Below are positions 16,026 to 25,628 of a DNA stretch of 64,000 nt, in pieces (within the stretch, counting starts at the first letter, position 1; each line of letters starts with the position of its first letter). A program made the translations under genes and the position numbers. The notes beneath the pieces are model-generated. The model did not search any database and was not told where the DNA came from. It saw nothing but the letters and a program-made list of their open reading frames with translations. Source of the DNA: CAMCTV01 sp964420985 (GTDB lineage Bacteria > Bacteroidota > Bacteroidia > Flavobacteriales_D > Sanyastnellaceae); NCBI GenBank assembly GCA_964420985.1, contig CAYQUT010000001.1, positions 62,001 to 126,000 of the forward strand. Direction: 5' to 3'.

Positions 16026-17416
16026 GAGTTGTAATAATATTTATTTCATGTGTCCTGCTTAATTATTATATGATTGGGCAGTCGAACTCGATTTTCTTGA
16101 GTTACCCAAATGAAAAGGATGAACAATTAGATAATGATAAATTTAATGCAAAGATAGCCGAATTAGAAAGGCGCTACGATAAGATTATTATAATCAAGCT
16201 TTCTGACGATAGTTCGAGATTTAATCAACGATACAAGGATTTTGTAGCCAACAATCCCAGTTGGGGAGTTGTCTTTTATTTCTGGAATTCCTCAGATGAA
16301 AATGCTTATTACACCAAACTTTCTGCTTCTGATTTATCTATAAAATCAATGAAGTTGGTTTTCTCAATGAAGAATAAGATTGATGAAAATAATTTGAGGA
16401 AAAATCTCAAAACGGGCTTATTAAGTGATTGTTCAGTAAAGAATTCTGCCAAAAGATATTATTTTTCATTGTCAAAAAATCCAGATGTTGCTGCGTGCTT
16501 GTCCGGTGAGTTATTTGATTATTTATACGATGATATAAATATTATAACTGATGAGATTGATAATTCAACTTCATCTTATAGTAAAAATAATTCTTTACAA
16601 TACGTTCAGGAAGATTCTCTTGTGTCGAACATTAAAGAATTGCTTTCAAGAATGACAAAGATTGGAAACAGAATAGATGGTTTTTCCAACGAGATGAAGG
16701 CATTAAGAAATAAAATGAATGAAGAATCGGCTTTGAATGTTAGAATCGAACCTTCTTTTCGATTTGCCAATAATTTTTCTGAGACTACTTTGAGGATATT
16801 CTATCACGAAAATGATAAGCGCCCTCACTACTTTGCTTTTGGACTGAGCGAAGGAGAGTTGCAAGGAAGGACGGAGATAGAGAATTACGAGTATCAAAAC
16901 GGTTCCAGTATCTATTCAATGACTGGAGTTCAAGAGCACAGTCAAACCAAGTTCAATGGGGTGTCTGTGGGTTATAAATACATCAAAGACTTTGGTGGGG
17001 AAACATGGGAATTGCATATTCGTGGAGGGGTGCAATTTAACCGTATTGCTTCATCCAAATACCATTGGTCTTCTGGAGAAATGGATGTAAGGGGCAAGCT
17101 TGAAGGAATAGGCGATGAGATCATTAATGTTCCAGAATTGGGTTTTCAAGACAACGTGAAATTGGCAGGTGTCAACGGGGAGAACGAAATAAGACGCTTT
17201 TTTGGATCGTTGGATGCAGATATCACCCTCCATTACAACTTGGATAAAATTGACATTTTTCTCGGCGGTGGTGGGATTGTTTCATCTAAAATCCAACCCA
17301 GAAAGACAGACGCACTTATTTTCAATGGATATCAATCCAATGGGTTGATGTCAACGGTGAAGCCAATGGCTTTGACCAAATTTTATTTCACGTTAGGAGC
17401 CAGTATAATTTTTTAA
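16022..17416 (+). CDS. Exported protein with N-terminal alpha/beta domain and C-terminal outer-membrane beta-barrel
   Basis: 464 residues. A signal peptide (VVIIFISCVLLNYYMIGQS) precedes a ~120-residue domain (LDNDKFNAKIAELERRYDKI, then WGVVFYFWN) that faintly recalls the TPM/YgcG fold; I would not assign it. A helical stretch at ~200-235 (VSNIKELLSRMTKIGNRIDGF) follows, and from ~240 alternating aromatic strands end in MALTKFYFTLGASIIF, a typical barrel terminus. It would sit in the outer membrane with the first domain in the periplasm. Coupled to the gene before (ATGA) and 2 bases from the large adhesin-like gene after, so it may be a partner of that surface protein. Confidence 0.7.
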   Translation: MRVVIIFISCVLLNYYMIGQSNSIFLSYPNEKDEQLDNDKFNAKIAELERRYDKIIIIKLSDDSSRFNQRYKDFVANNPSWGVVFYFWNSSDENAYYTKLSASDLSIKSMKLVFSMKNKIDENNLRKNLKTGLLSDCSVKNSAKRYYFSLSKNPDVAACLSGELFDYLYDDINIITDEIDNSTSSYSKNNSLQYVQEDSLVSNIKELLSRMTKIGNRIDGFSNEMKALRNKMNEESALNVRIEPSFRFANNFSETTLRIFYHENDKRPHYFAFGLSEGELQGRTEIENYEYQNGSSIYSMTGVQEHSQTKFNGVSVGYKYIKDFGGETWELHIRGGVQFNRIASSKYHWSSGEMDVRGKLEGIGDEIINVPELGFQDNVKLAGVNGENEIRRFFGSLDADITLHYNLDKIDIFLGGGGIVSSKIQPRKTDALIFNGYQSNGLMSTVKPMALTKFYFTLGASIIF

Positions 17417-17418
17417 TC

Positions 17419-20400
17419 ATGAGAATCATTGCTTTTCTAATGCTAATGTTTGTGACATTGGTCTCCAATGCACAGTGCATCACTACCCAGCCAATCAACG
17501 CTAGCACTTGCCAAGGTACCAATCAGCAGGCTACATTCTTAGTAGTTGCAACGGGTGCAACGGCATTCAATTGGCAGTTGTTGAATAGTACAACAAATAT
17601 ATGGTCCAATATCGCAAATGGTGCCAATTATTCAGGAGCAACTTCTGCCGCATTGACCGTTTCAGGTTTGAATACCAATGCCACCTCATTGAGTTATCGT
17701 TGTTTAGTGACCGATGCTACGGGACCTTGTGATACTTCTGCTGCTGTGTTTTTGACTGTAAAGCCTAAACCAGTCGTTAGCGCTGTGGCCAATCCAATAG
17801 AAGTTTGCTCAGGCAATGCGGTTTCCATTGTATTGTCCAATAGTCTTGGCGCAAGCGGGGCTTCTTACACTTGGTCGAGATCATCCTTATCGGGTATATC
17901 CCCAAATGCAGGAAGTGGGTCTGCTTCAACCATTGCTGAAACATTGACCAACTCAACCAATGATGGCATTACAGTTTCATACAGCGCTACAACAACGACG
18001 AATGGATGTGTCAGCAATTCAACCTCTGTTAATGTTACCATCAAGCCTCGTCCCAATATTGCGGATATTACATCGCCTATTCAAATTTGTTCTGGTGAAT
18101 CGTTCAATGCAACATTGAATTATCCTGCCGGTTCAATTGTTCCAGCAGGTACCAGTTTTACTTGGACGGTAGCCAACTCATCAATTGTATCGGGAGAGTC
18201 TTCTAATGCAACAACGGCTTCGGCATTTAGTCAAGGCGCATTGTCTCATTCTACCGCGTCATTGCAATCACTCAATTACGAATTGACACCTACTGCTTCG
18301 GGTTGTGAAGCCATTACATCTTTTGAACTGATCATTGATGTTAAGCCTCGCCCAAACATAGCTAATTTCACTACACCTATTCAAATCTGTTCTGGCGAAT
18401 CGTTCAATTCAACACTGAATTATCCAGCGGGATCAATCGTTCCAGCAGGTACCAGTTTTACTTGGACGGTAGCCAATTCATCCATTGTCTCGGGAGAGAC
18501 TTCTAATGCAACAACAGCCCCGGGATTTAGTCAAGGACTTTTGTCCCATTCATCAGAATCAACTCAGCCTTTGAATTATTCTTTGACGCCTACAGCTTCT
18601 GGCTGTTCAGGAAATACACCTTTTACTGTCACCATTCAAGTAAAACCACGTCCAAGTATTGCGAATATCACAACACCTATTCAGGTTTGTTCTGGTACTT
18701 CATTTGCGAGCAACTTTAGTAGTGAATCAAATGCTGTAATTCCTGACGGTACCTTGTTTTCATGGACTGTAAGTAATTCTTTAAATATTAGTGGTGAGTC
18801 AAATAGCAGTGCACCAGGTGCATCATTTTCCTCAGGTATTTTAAGTCACTCTCAGAATACAACTCCAGCAGCGTTGAACTATTCGCTTACAGCAAATGCC
18901 GATGGTTGTACATCTGGTTTCAATTTATCTATTCAAGTAAAACCCACTCCAGTTATTACCACCAAGAGTATTTCAATTTGCAGCAATAATTTAGTAAATA
19001 TTACACCCACCAATGGCAATGGAGATATTGTTCCTGCTGGAACGGTGTATTCATGGTCGGCACCGGTATCCAATTTTTTAGATGGAATCACATCTGGAAG
19101 TGCACAGAGCACATTCGCTCAAACATTAATCAATGATTCAGGGGTTGACCAAAGCGTTGCATACACATTAACGCCCAACGCTGCTGGTTGTATTGGTGCC
19201 TCTTTTACAGTGAATGCTTTGATCAAGTATGAACCTACACCCAATATAAGTGGACCCCAGTCCATCTGTCAAGGGGAGGGTGTGCAATTGTTTGTTGATG
19301 GCGGCGCTTCCTATACTTGGAGCCCAAATAATAATATTTCCGCATCATTTATTTCAAATCCGCTGGTGTCTCCTTCTTCGACAACGACTTATAACGTCAT
19401 CGTAACCGGAGGCAATGGATGCTCAACCAATAGATCTGTCATTGTAACCGTTAATGCTAACCCTAACGTTACCAATCTTGCCTCTGCTGCCTCATCTGTT
19501 TGTAGTGGAGGTACTTTCTCATTTAATCCATCCGTGACCTCAGGTGCTGGATATCAGTGGAGCAGAGAGAATAATGGAGCTTTTTCTGCCAGCTCTAGTT
19601 ATGGATCAAGTGCCATTTCGAATGTTCTTTTCAATGAACTGTCAGGGCCAACAGCCGTATCATATCACTTTACCGTGACCAATAACACCACGGGTTGTTC
19701 AAGTGACCAGACATTGGATGTAGTTGTTCATCCCTTACCGAGCATAACCAATGGTGCTGATTTTGTATCGTCTGTTTGCTCTAATCAGCCCATGAGTTTT
19801 TCTTTGTTGTCTTCTCCCGCTGCCAATTATTCTTGGACAAGAACACAAGGATCTTCAGTGACCTCTGCGAATCCTACAAGCGGAAATGCTGCTATTGCCA
19901 ATCATTCTTTCATTAATAATTCCAATACCCAACAGTGGGTGGAGTATAATTTTACATTAACCTCAACCAGCGGAGCATGCCAATCGACGGAGTCACTTGG
20001 TTTTTGGGTTCAGCCCAATATTGTTTTAAATAACAACTCAACTGTTACAACAACTGCTATATGTTCAGGAACAGCATTGAATTATTTTCCCAATGTATCC
20101 AATGGGCTGAATGGTGTGACTTTGTTTTGGAGCAGGAATGCACTTCTTTCAGGACTTTCTGGTTCAGGTAACGGGAATGGTCAAGGAAACTTAACTGATG
20201 TGCTGAACAATACAGCCAACACATCATTGACTGCAGGTTACAACTTAACAGGTTATTACAATGGATGCAGTTCTAACATTGTCTTGGTCAATGTTCCAAT
20301 ACTGCCGATTCCATCAATCATTCTGCCCTCTAACACGAGTGTTTGCTCTGGATCAGCGATGTCCACCAGCTTATCTTCCAATGTCAGTGGCACCAACAAT

Positions 20401-22038
20401 TATTCTTGGAGCGCTTTACCTGCATCAGGTTCTGCACTTATTGGTAATGGTAGTTTAAATGGAACAACCAATACCATTTCCCATACCTGGTCCAACGTGA
20501 CCAATGAGAATGTGGTGATTCAATATTCAGCTCAGGTATCCAATGGAGGTTGTGTCAGTGAACCTGTTTTTTGGACAGTAAGTGTGAAACCCATACCTGT
20601 TTTGCTCAACACTCCCGTACAAGCGTCAAAATGTTCAGGTGATACATGGACTTTTGATCCGCAATGGAGTACTATTAATACAACATACACTTGGAATACC
20701 TCTGGATCGTCAGGCAGTTCTATTATTCAGAATATAATGAATAATAATTCTGATGCCCCTATACCTGTTTCGTATACAATCACAGGCACATCATCAGGTT
20801 GTTCATCTTTATCGATTCCTTTTACATTGGTGATTAATCCACTTCCCTCTCTCTATCCGGACACTTTGTTTCAGTTTTGCTCGGACGATATAGCTTTCCT
20901 TTCAATACCCAATTGGGAAGATGAAAATGTTATTTGGTCACCAGCGGACGTTTTCCAAAATCCATATAGCCATGAAACCTTGTATCTCGGGGAGAATTCT
21001 ATAGATGCCCAAGCCATTGCCACCAATCAATACGGCTGTACGCGGTCTTCAATAATTTCTATTCAAATAGCCAATGCAATTGATGCCAATTTTAATGCTG
21101 TTGGAACGGCATGTGCAGGTGATTTGATGGTGTTGTCAGCCCAAATCACAGGTTCAGGATTATATTCATGGATAGTGGACGGAGATGAGATTGCAACTGG
21201 AAGTAGTTGTGCTTTCAATCCAAATGGTAGTTTTGAGGTGATGTTATTGGTTGAACAGGATGGATGCTCCAATCAATCCTCTCAAGAAATTGAGATTCAT
21301 AATCTACCCATAAATGAAATTCTCGGTTCCGAAATGCATTGCCAAAATCAAAATGCGGTTGTTTTTCAATGCAACAATGAAGATGTTGCTTTGCATTGGG
21401 AATTGGAGAACGGTTTATTATTGGGAGGTCAAGGATCAAATGAGATTTATGTTCAAATGGGTATAGGTAGTAACACTGAAATTATGCTAGAATCAACTGA
21501 TGCTTTCGGCTGTACGTCTATAGATTCATTTTTTGTAACATTGGGAGGGGTAGCAGATTCTGCTGTTGTTTTGAATGTGATTGGAGATGCTACATTGGTA
21601 CATCCAGACAGTACCATTGGCCAGTTTAGATGGGGAAAGACCAATATAGCAACAGGAATAGAGGAATCTGCTTTAAGCGGGTTCCAATACTTTAACTACG
21701 GGTTCATAGATTTGACACAATACTATTATTGGGTTGAGACCAGCACTGATGAAGGGTGTTCTACTCGGAGTTATTTCAATGAACCCAACTATCCCATAGA
21801 TGTGTTGAATTTACGGGATGAGTATTTTGAAATTTATCCCAACCCAAGTGAAGATGGTTTGATTTATTTCAGGGGGATTGAAAATGTTGATACCAAGGTT
21901 TTTAATGCAACGGGTCGTTTGATTCAGCAAGGAAAGGTTGAGAGTGTTCTTGATTTGTCATCATTTGATTCTGGGTTTTACTATATTGTGCTATCTCATT
22001 CAAATCAAATACAAACAATTAAAGTAATCAGGTTGTGA
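17419..22038 (+). CDS. Giant PKD/Ig-like repeat surface protein with T9SS type A sorting domain
   Basis: 1539 residues. Signal peptide MRIIAFLMLMFVTLVSNAQC, one Ig-like domain (~20-115), then about ten PKD-like repeats of ~100 residues, each with a conserved opening cysteine pair (for example PNIADITSPIQICSGESFNATL and SFTWTVANSS). Repeats at 18121 and 18421 are offset by exactly 300 bases and share near-identical DNA. The end carries a sorting domain (FEIYPNPSEDGLIYF, FNATGRLIQQGK, FDSGFYYIVLSH) read by the T9SS, whose PorU and PorV genes lie downstream in this window. Probably an adhesin or surface layer component. Overlaps the following protease gene by 4 bases. Confidence 0.88.
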   Translation: MRIIAFLMLMFVTLVSNAQCITTQPINASTCQGTNQQATFLVVATGATAFNWQLLNSTTNIWSNIANGANYSGATSAALTVSGLNTNATSLSYRCLVTDATGPCDTSAAVFLTVKPKPVVSAVANPIEVCSGNAVSIVLSNSLGASGASYTWSRSSLSGISPNAGSGSASTIAETLTNSTNDGITVSYSATTTTNGCVSNSTSVNVTIKPRPNIADITSPIQICSGESFNATLNYPAGSIVPAGTSFTWTVANSSIVSGESSNATTASAFSQGALSHSTASLQSLNYELTPTASGCEAITSFELIIDVKPRPNIANFTTPIQICSGESFNSTLNYPAGSIVPAGTSFTWTVANSSIVSGETSNATTAPGFSQGLLSHSSESTQPLNYSLTPTASGCSGNTPFTVTIQVKPRPSIANITTPIQVCSGTSFASNFSSESNAVIPDGTLFSWTVSNSLNISGESNSSAPGASFSSGILSHSQNTTPAALNYSLTANADGCTSGFNLSIQVKPTPVITTKSISICSNNLVNITPTNGNGDIVPAGTVYSWSAPVSNFLDGITSGSAQSTFAQTLINDSGVDQSVAYTLTPNAAGCIGASFTVNALIKYEPTPNISGPQSICQGEGVQLFVDGGASYTWSPNNNISASFISNPLVSPSSTTTYNVIVTGGNGCSTNRSVIVTVNANPNVTNLASAASSVCSGGTFSFNPSVTSGAGYQWSRENNGAFSASSSYGSSAISNVLFNELSGPTAVSYHFTVTNNTTGCSSDQTLDVVVHPLPSITNGADFVSSVCSNQPMSFSLLSSPAANYSWTRTQGSSVTSANPTSGNAAIANHSFINNSNTQQWVEYNFTLTSTSGACQSTESLGFWVQPNIVLNNNSTVTTTAICSGTALNYFPNVSNGLNGVTLFWSRNALLSGLSGSGNGNGQGNLTDVLNNTANTSLTAGYNLTGYYNGCSSNIVLVNVPILPIPSIILPSNTSVCSGSAMSTSLSSNVSGTNNYSWSALPASGSALIGNGSLNGTTNTISHTWSNVTNENVVIQYSAQVSNGGCVSEPVFWTVSVKPIPVLLNTPVQASKCSGDTWTFDPQWSTINTTYTWNTSGSSGSSIIQNIMNNNSDAPIPVSYTITGTSSGCSSLSIPFTLVINPLPSLYPDTLFQFCSDDIAFLSIPNWEDENVIWSPADVFQNPYSHETLYLGENSIDAQAIATNQYGCTRSSIISIQIANAIDANFNAVGTACAGDLMVLSAQITGSGLYSWIVDGDEIATGSSCAFNPNGSFEVMLLVEQDGCSNQSSQEIEIHNLPINEILGSEMHCQNQNAVVFQCNNEDVALHWELENGLLLGGQGSNEIYVQMGIGSNTEIMLESTDAFGCTSIDSFFVTLGGVADSAVVLNVIGDATLVHPDSTIGQFRWGKTNIATGIEESALSGFQYFNYGFIDLTQYYYWVETSTDEGCSTRSYFNEPNYPIDVLNLRDEYFEIYPNPSEDGLIYFRGIENVDTKVFNATGRLIQQGKVESVLDLSSFDSGFYYIVLSHSNQIQTIKVIRL

Positions 22039-22805
22039 GGCTTTTCATATTGTTATGTGGAACGGCATTAGTGACTTGCATGGCATGCAATATGCCTAGC
22101 AATCCTTCAGGAAATGATGATTTGTCCAAGTGGTTTGATGTAAGTTATGATGGTAATGACACAGCACAAAATCTTGTTTCCAATGATCAGGGGAGTGGTG
22201 ATAAGGGTGATGCAGAATCAACTGTCGGTGATATACCAATAGGTGATGCTTTGAAAGGTACATATGCAGTTGTCATACAGCAGACAAACGGGCAGGTTAT
22301 ACAAGGCTCAGGATTTTTATTGGGTAAAAACTTATTGGTTACCAATTATCATGTTGTCGTAAATTACAATGATGGTTTTGTTCGGTTGAATGATAAATCG
22401 TCCAAATATCAAATCAATGAAGTATTGAAGATTGATCGCAAAAATGATGTCGCAATCTTAAGAGTGGAGTCTATTCATCAGCCATTTGTGTTGCCTTTGA
22501 GTCAAAAAATGCCCGCAATTGGAGAGAGAATATATACATTGGGATGTCCAAAGGGTCTTGAAGGTACTATTAGTAGTGGTATCCTCTCACAATTTCGGGA
22601 AGATGATGGTAGAAGTATTTCTTCTAATGCGGAGAATGCTGACTTGTTTCAAACGGATGTTCAGATTAACCATGGAAGCAGCGGAGGTCCTGTTGTGAAT
22701 GAGAAGGGTCATGTTATTGGAATCGCTGTGGGTGGATATGGTGATGGTTTGAATTATGTTGTTCCAGCCCGTTTTATAGAAATTTTGAATCAAGGTACTT
22801 TTTAA
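22035..22805 (+). CDS. Trypsin-like serine protease, lipoprotein
   Basis: 256 residues from a GTG start overlapping the previous stop (GTGA). The N-terminus is a lipoprotein signal with LVTCMAC (Cys15 or Cys18 as lipid site), followed by a ~50-residue Ser/Gly/Asp-rich linker. The protease domain starts near 75 and has the full triad: His106 in VTNYHVV, Asp138 in KNDVAILRV and Ser216 in NHGSSGGPVV, as in S1C/HtrA-type enzymes. No PDZ domain follows. It should act in the periplasm, tethered to the inner or outer membrane. Its position in the run suggests it processes a neighbour or responds to it; the substrate is unknown. Confidence 0.9.
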   Translation: MRLFILLCGTALVTCMACNMPSNPSGNDDLSKWFDVSYDGNDTAQNLVSNDQGSGDKGDAESTVGDIPIGDALKGTYAVVIQQTNGQVIQGSGFLLGKNLLVTNYHVVVNYNDGFVRLNDKSSKYQINEVLKIDRKNDVAILRVESIHQPFVLPLSQKMPAIGERIYTLGCPKGLEGTISSGILSQFREDDGRSISSNAENADLFQTDVQINHGSSGGPVVNEKGHVIGIAVGGYGDGLNYVVPARFIEILNQGTF

Positions 22806-22813
22806 GAAGAAAA

Positions 22814-25105
22814 ATGAAATATAAAATTTTGTTCATCTTTAATGTATTGATTTCCTTCATTGGTTTTTCTCAAGATTTAAGAAACGATAGTCTCATTGTT
22901 TCAGTTCAAGAGCAATGTAAATATGTTGATTTTAATTATTTTGATTCTGCTTCTTATCAATGGACCGGTGAGTGCAAAGCAGGTTGGTTAGAAGGTTATG
23001 GAGAATTGAAGGCGTTAAAAAATGGAAAAGAGGTTTATACAATCGTTAGCCATTTCGAGAAGGGTCTTGCTCAAGGACAAGGTACATTTTTCGATCATGC
23101 AGATGAAATTAAATTTAGTGGTCCATTTCAAGATGGTAAAATCTATGGAGTAGGTGAATATTGGAATGGACGTGGTGATTATTATAAAGGATATATCCGT
23201 AATTATGTTCTTCATGGAAAAGGAAAAATAATTTATTCCAACGGATCTGAATTCGAAGGACTATTCTATCAATCAAATTTTTGGACTGGTGTTTTTACTT
23301 CTTTACAGGAAGAAAAAATAAATTTTTTAAAGGGGAAAAAGGTTGAGAAATTGTCATCTGTCAAAGAGTATAATCCACGATTTGGGGAGTTAATCACTGA
23401 ATATTTTGATGAGGATTGGAAACGGTGCGAAAAAAAAGAGGCTGCTTATTTTAGAAAAATTATCTACAGCGGACCAAATACTCCGAAAGGTAAAGTGAAA
23501 GACTATTACATCAATGGGCAGCCTCAAAATGAGTTTTACGCATCCTACATAGATTATGGATATGACGAACTGACGTTTCACAAAAAGGCCAAGGCTATTT
23601 ATTTTTATAAGAACGGAGTGATATCCTCAGTATGTCATTATAACCATCAGTCGCAGAAAACTGGTCAGGAATATGATTATTACGAATCTGGTGAATTGTA
23701 TTCTGTATCAACTTTTGGAAGAGGAGGATTTTTAGATGGGCCTGTAATAGAATATTATGAGGATGGCAAATTAAGGGGTTACTCAAACTACGATGAAGGA
23801 AGTCGGGTTGATAATGCTTATTGGCAAATTTCAAGAGATGGTGAATGGATAGGAGTTTTTCATACAGATTTAGCATTGAACAAGGATCGTTTTAGATCCA
23901 GTGACGATTGTGCTGGTTATTTCAATTATAATGAAATCGCTTGGGTAGAATTGACGGATGAAGAATGTATTTATTATCAACCGGAAATCTTAACAAGTAG
24001 TTGGGAATTCCCTTTTTCTCTTGAATTAAATGTAGTCATTGATAATCCGAAGAAGGATAAATTGATAGGCCTGATCTTCAATTATATTGATGATGATAAT
24101 TTGTGTTTATTGAAACTTGATGCGTTTGCTCACTTTACTTTAGTTAAGTATGTGAATGATGTGGAGCAGATTTTAATTCCATGGTCCTCTTGTGATATTG
24201 TGGAATCCAAGTCTGATGTGAGATATGATATACTGTTAAGTTTTTTGAATGAAGAGTGTATTTTGGCTATCAATGATATCGAGGTTGGGAGAGTAGAATT
24301 AAGGGCAAAAGAATCTATGGTTTCAGGTCTGTTATTTAAAGGCAAGGGTTTAAATGTATTGCGGGAATTTGGTGAAATTGTTTATTATGATGAAAGCACC
24401 TCAAGGGCTTGGACCAAAGGTTTGATGGGCAATACAGGAGAGCAAGAAAGTGAGGCTATCGAAGATGAATATCTTGGAAATGGATCAGGATTTTTAGTGT
24501 CAAATGATGGATACATTGCCACCAATTATCATGTAATTTCAGATGCTAATGAAATATTTGCCGTTTTTGATTTTGAAAAGACAAAGGTTAAGTTGAAAGC
24601 AGAAGTAATTTCAACTGATGAAGTGAATGATATAGCTCTATTAAAAGTTGATTTGAGCGGCTATTCAATGACACTTCCCTATACAATAGGGGGTGAATTA
24701 CAAGAGGTTGGGTCTCCAATTTTCTCTCTTGGCTATCCTTATGCATCTGTTATGGGAAGCGAAGTGAAATACACAAATGGGACAATAAGTGCACGCACTG
24801 GAATTAAAGGTGATGTAAGATATTATCAAGTTTCAGCCCCTATTCAACCGGGCAACAGCGGAGGTCCTTGTTTTAATGAGCAAGGTGAAGTTATCGGAAT
24901 TGTAACAATGGGCCTGAACAATGAGGTTTATCAAAATCAGAATGTCAATTATGTTTTGAAAGTATCCTATTTGCAGAACATGATAAATCTTTTACCACGC
25001 CAGTCCTTTGTCGAAACAACCATGACAGTTGATCAAAAGAATAAGAGCTCAATGAATATGGTCAGAGATTTTAAACAATTTATCCCTGTAATTTATACAA
25101 AGTGA
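22814..25105 (+). CDS. MORN-repeat protein fused to a trypsin-like serine protease
   Basis: 763 residues. Signal peptide MKYKILFIFNVLISFIGFSQ. Residues ~45-165 contain MORN repeats (GWLEGYGELKALKNGKEVY, GKIYGVGEYWNGRGDYYKGYI) and ~220-345 another YYESGEL / YYEDGKLRGY group. A middle domain (~390-545) looks like a beta-sandwich. A C-terminal trypsin-like domain begins near 553, with His573 (ATNYHVI), Asp606 (VNDIALLKV) and Ser682 (PGNSGGPC), all triad members present. There is no PDZ domain and no T9SS tail. Probably periplasmic. It is the second protease in the same run and the MORN array may place it at a membrane or partner. Overlaps the next gene's GTG by 4 bases. Confidence 0.88.
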   Translation: MKYKILFIFNVLISFIGFSQDLRNDSLIVSVQEQCKYVDFNYFDSASYQWTGECKAGWLEGYGELKALKNGKEVYTIVSHFEKGLAQGQGTFFDHADEIKFSGPFQDGKIYGVGEYWNGRGDYYKGYIRNYVLHGKGKIIYSNGSEFEGLFYQSNFWTGVFTSLQEEKINFLKGKKVEKLSSVKEYNPRFGELITEYFDEDWKRCEKKEAAYFRKIIYSGPNTPKGKVKDYYINGQPQNEFYASYIDYGYDELTFHKKAKAIYFYKNGVISSVCHYNHQSQKTGQEYDYYESGELYSVSTFGRGGFLDGPVIEYYEDGKLRGYSNYDEGSRVDNAYWQISRDGEWIGVFHTDLALNKDRFRSSDDCAGYFNYNEIAWVELTDEECIYYQPEILTSSWEFPFSLELNVVIDNPKKDKLIGLIFNYIDDDNLCLLKLDAFAHFTLVKYVNDVEQILIPWSSCDIVESKSDVRYDILLSFLNEECILAINDIEVGRVELRAKESMVSGLLFKGKGLNVLREFGEIVYYDESTSRAWTKGLMGNTGEQESEAIEDEYLGNGSGFLVSNDGYIATNYHVISDANEIFAVFDFEKTKVKLKAEVISTDEVNDIALLKVDLSGYSMTLPYTIGGELQEVGSPIFSLGYPYASVMGSEVKYTNGTISARTGIKGDVRYYQVSAPIQPGNSGGPCFNEQGEVIGIVTMGLNNEVYQNQNVNYVLKVSYLQNMINLLPRQSFVETTMTVDQKNKSSMNMVRDFKQFIPVIYTK

Positions 25106-25107
25106 CA

Positions 25108-25581
25108 ATGAAAACGATTAAAATGATTTTTATTTCCATTTTTGTGTTCAATTCAATATTCATTGTTGCACAATCAGGAACCAAGAAACCTATAAACGAG
25201 AAACATCCAAGTTTGCAGTACAAGACAATTGAGTGTGCAGAATTGAATGACCTTATTAAAAAAAAGACTGCTCCAATTATTATTAATTGTGGGAATCAAG
25301 CTAATATTCGTGGTGCTATTTCAATTGGAGAATTAGATCAATCAGGAGCTTGGAAGCAAAAACTACGCACAGCCCTTCGAAATAAGCAATTGGATAAAAG
25401 CTTTAATAAATCCGTAGTAGTCTATTGCGGTTGTTGCAGTTCGGATAATTGTCCCAATGTTGGTCCTGTGATCAAAGAATTGATTGCTTTAGGTTTTAAG
25501 GATGTCAAGGGATTGTACTTTTTTGATGGATATGGTCCGGAGTGGAAAGGGAAAGGTTATTTAGAAGAGACCAAGAAATAA
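25108..25581 (+). CDS. Exported rhodanese-like protein, last gene of the envelope run
   Basis: 157 residues from the ATG at 25108; a GTG at 25102 overlapping the previous stop as GTGA is equally possible. Signal peptide MKTIKMIFISIFVFNSIFIVAQ. The rhodanese fold shows VVVYCGCCSSDNCPN with the likely catalytic cysteine in a cluster of four, then ELIALGFKDVKGLYFFDGYGPEW. The CGCC..xNCPN form is known from a Bacteroidota rhodanese group. It may move sulfur or serve in thiol redox chemistry in the periplasm. The next gene is convergent, so the run ends here. Confidence 0.8.
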   Translation: MKTIKMIFISIFVFNSIFIVAQSGTKKPINEKHPSLQYKTIECAELNDLIKKKTAPIIINCGNQANIRGAISIGELDQSGAWKQKLRTALRNKQLDKSFNKSVVVYCGCCSSDNCPNVGPVIKELIALGFKDVKGLYFFDGYGPEWKGKGYLEETKK

Positions 25582-25585
25582 CAAA

Positions 25586-25628
25586 CCCTACCTCTGAGGT
25601 CTATTGCCGAGGTAGACGCCGAGGAGGA
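25586..25628 (-). repeat. 3' end of EamA gene duplicated at 12162-12204
   Basis: This is the parent copy of the 43-base repeat. It codes for the last 12 residues and stop of the EamA transporter. The inverted pair CTACCTC / GAGGTAG within it can form a hairpin lying between convergent genes, so it may work as a shared terminator. Confidence 0.7.

Noticed and set aside
16022..17416. TPM/YgcG domain assignment for the N-terminal part
   Set aside because: Only a loose pattern resemblance; left as unassigned.
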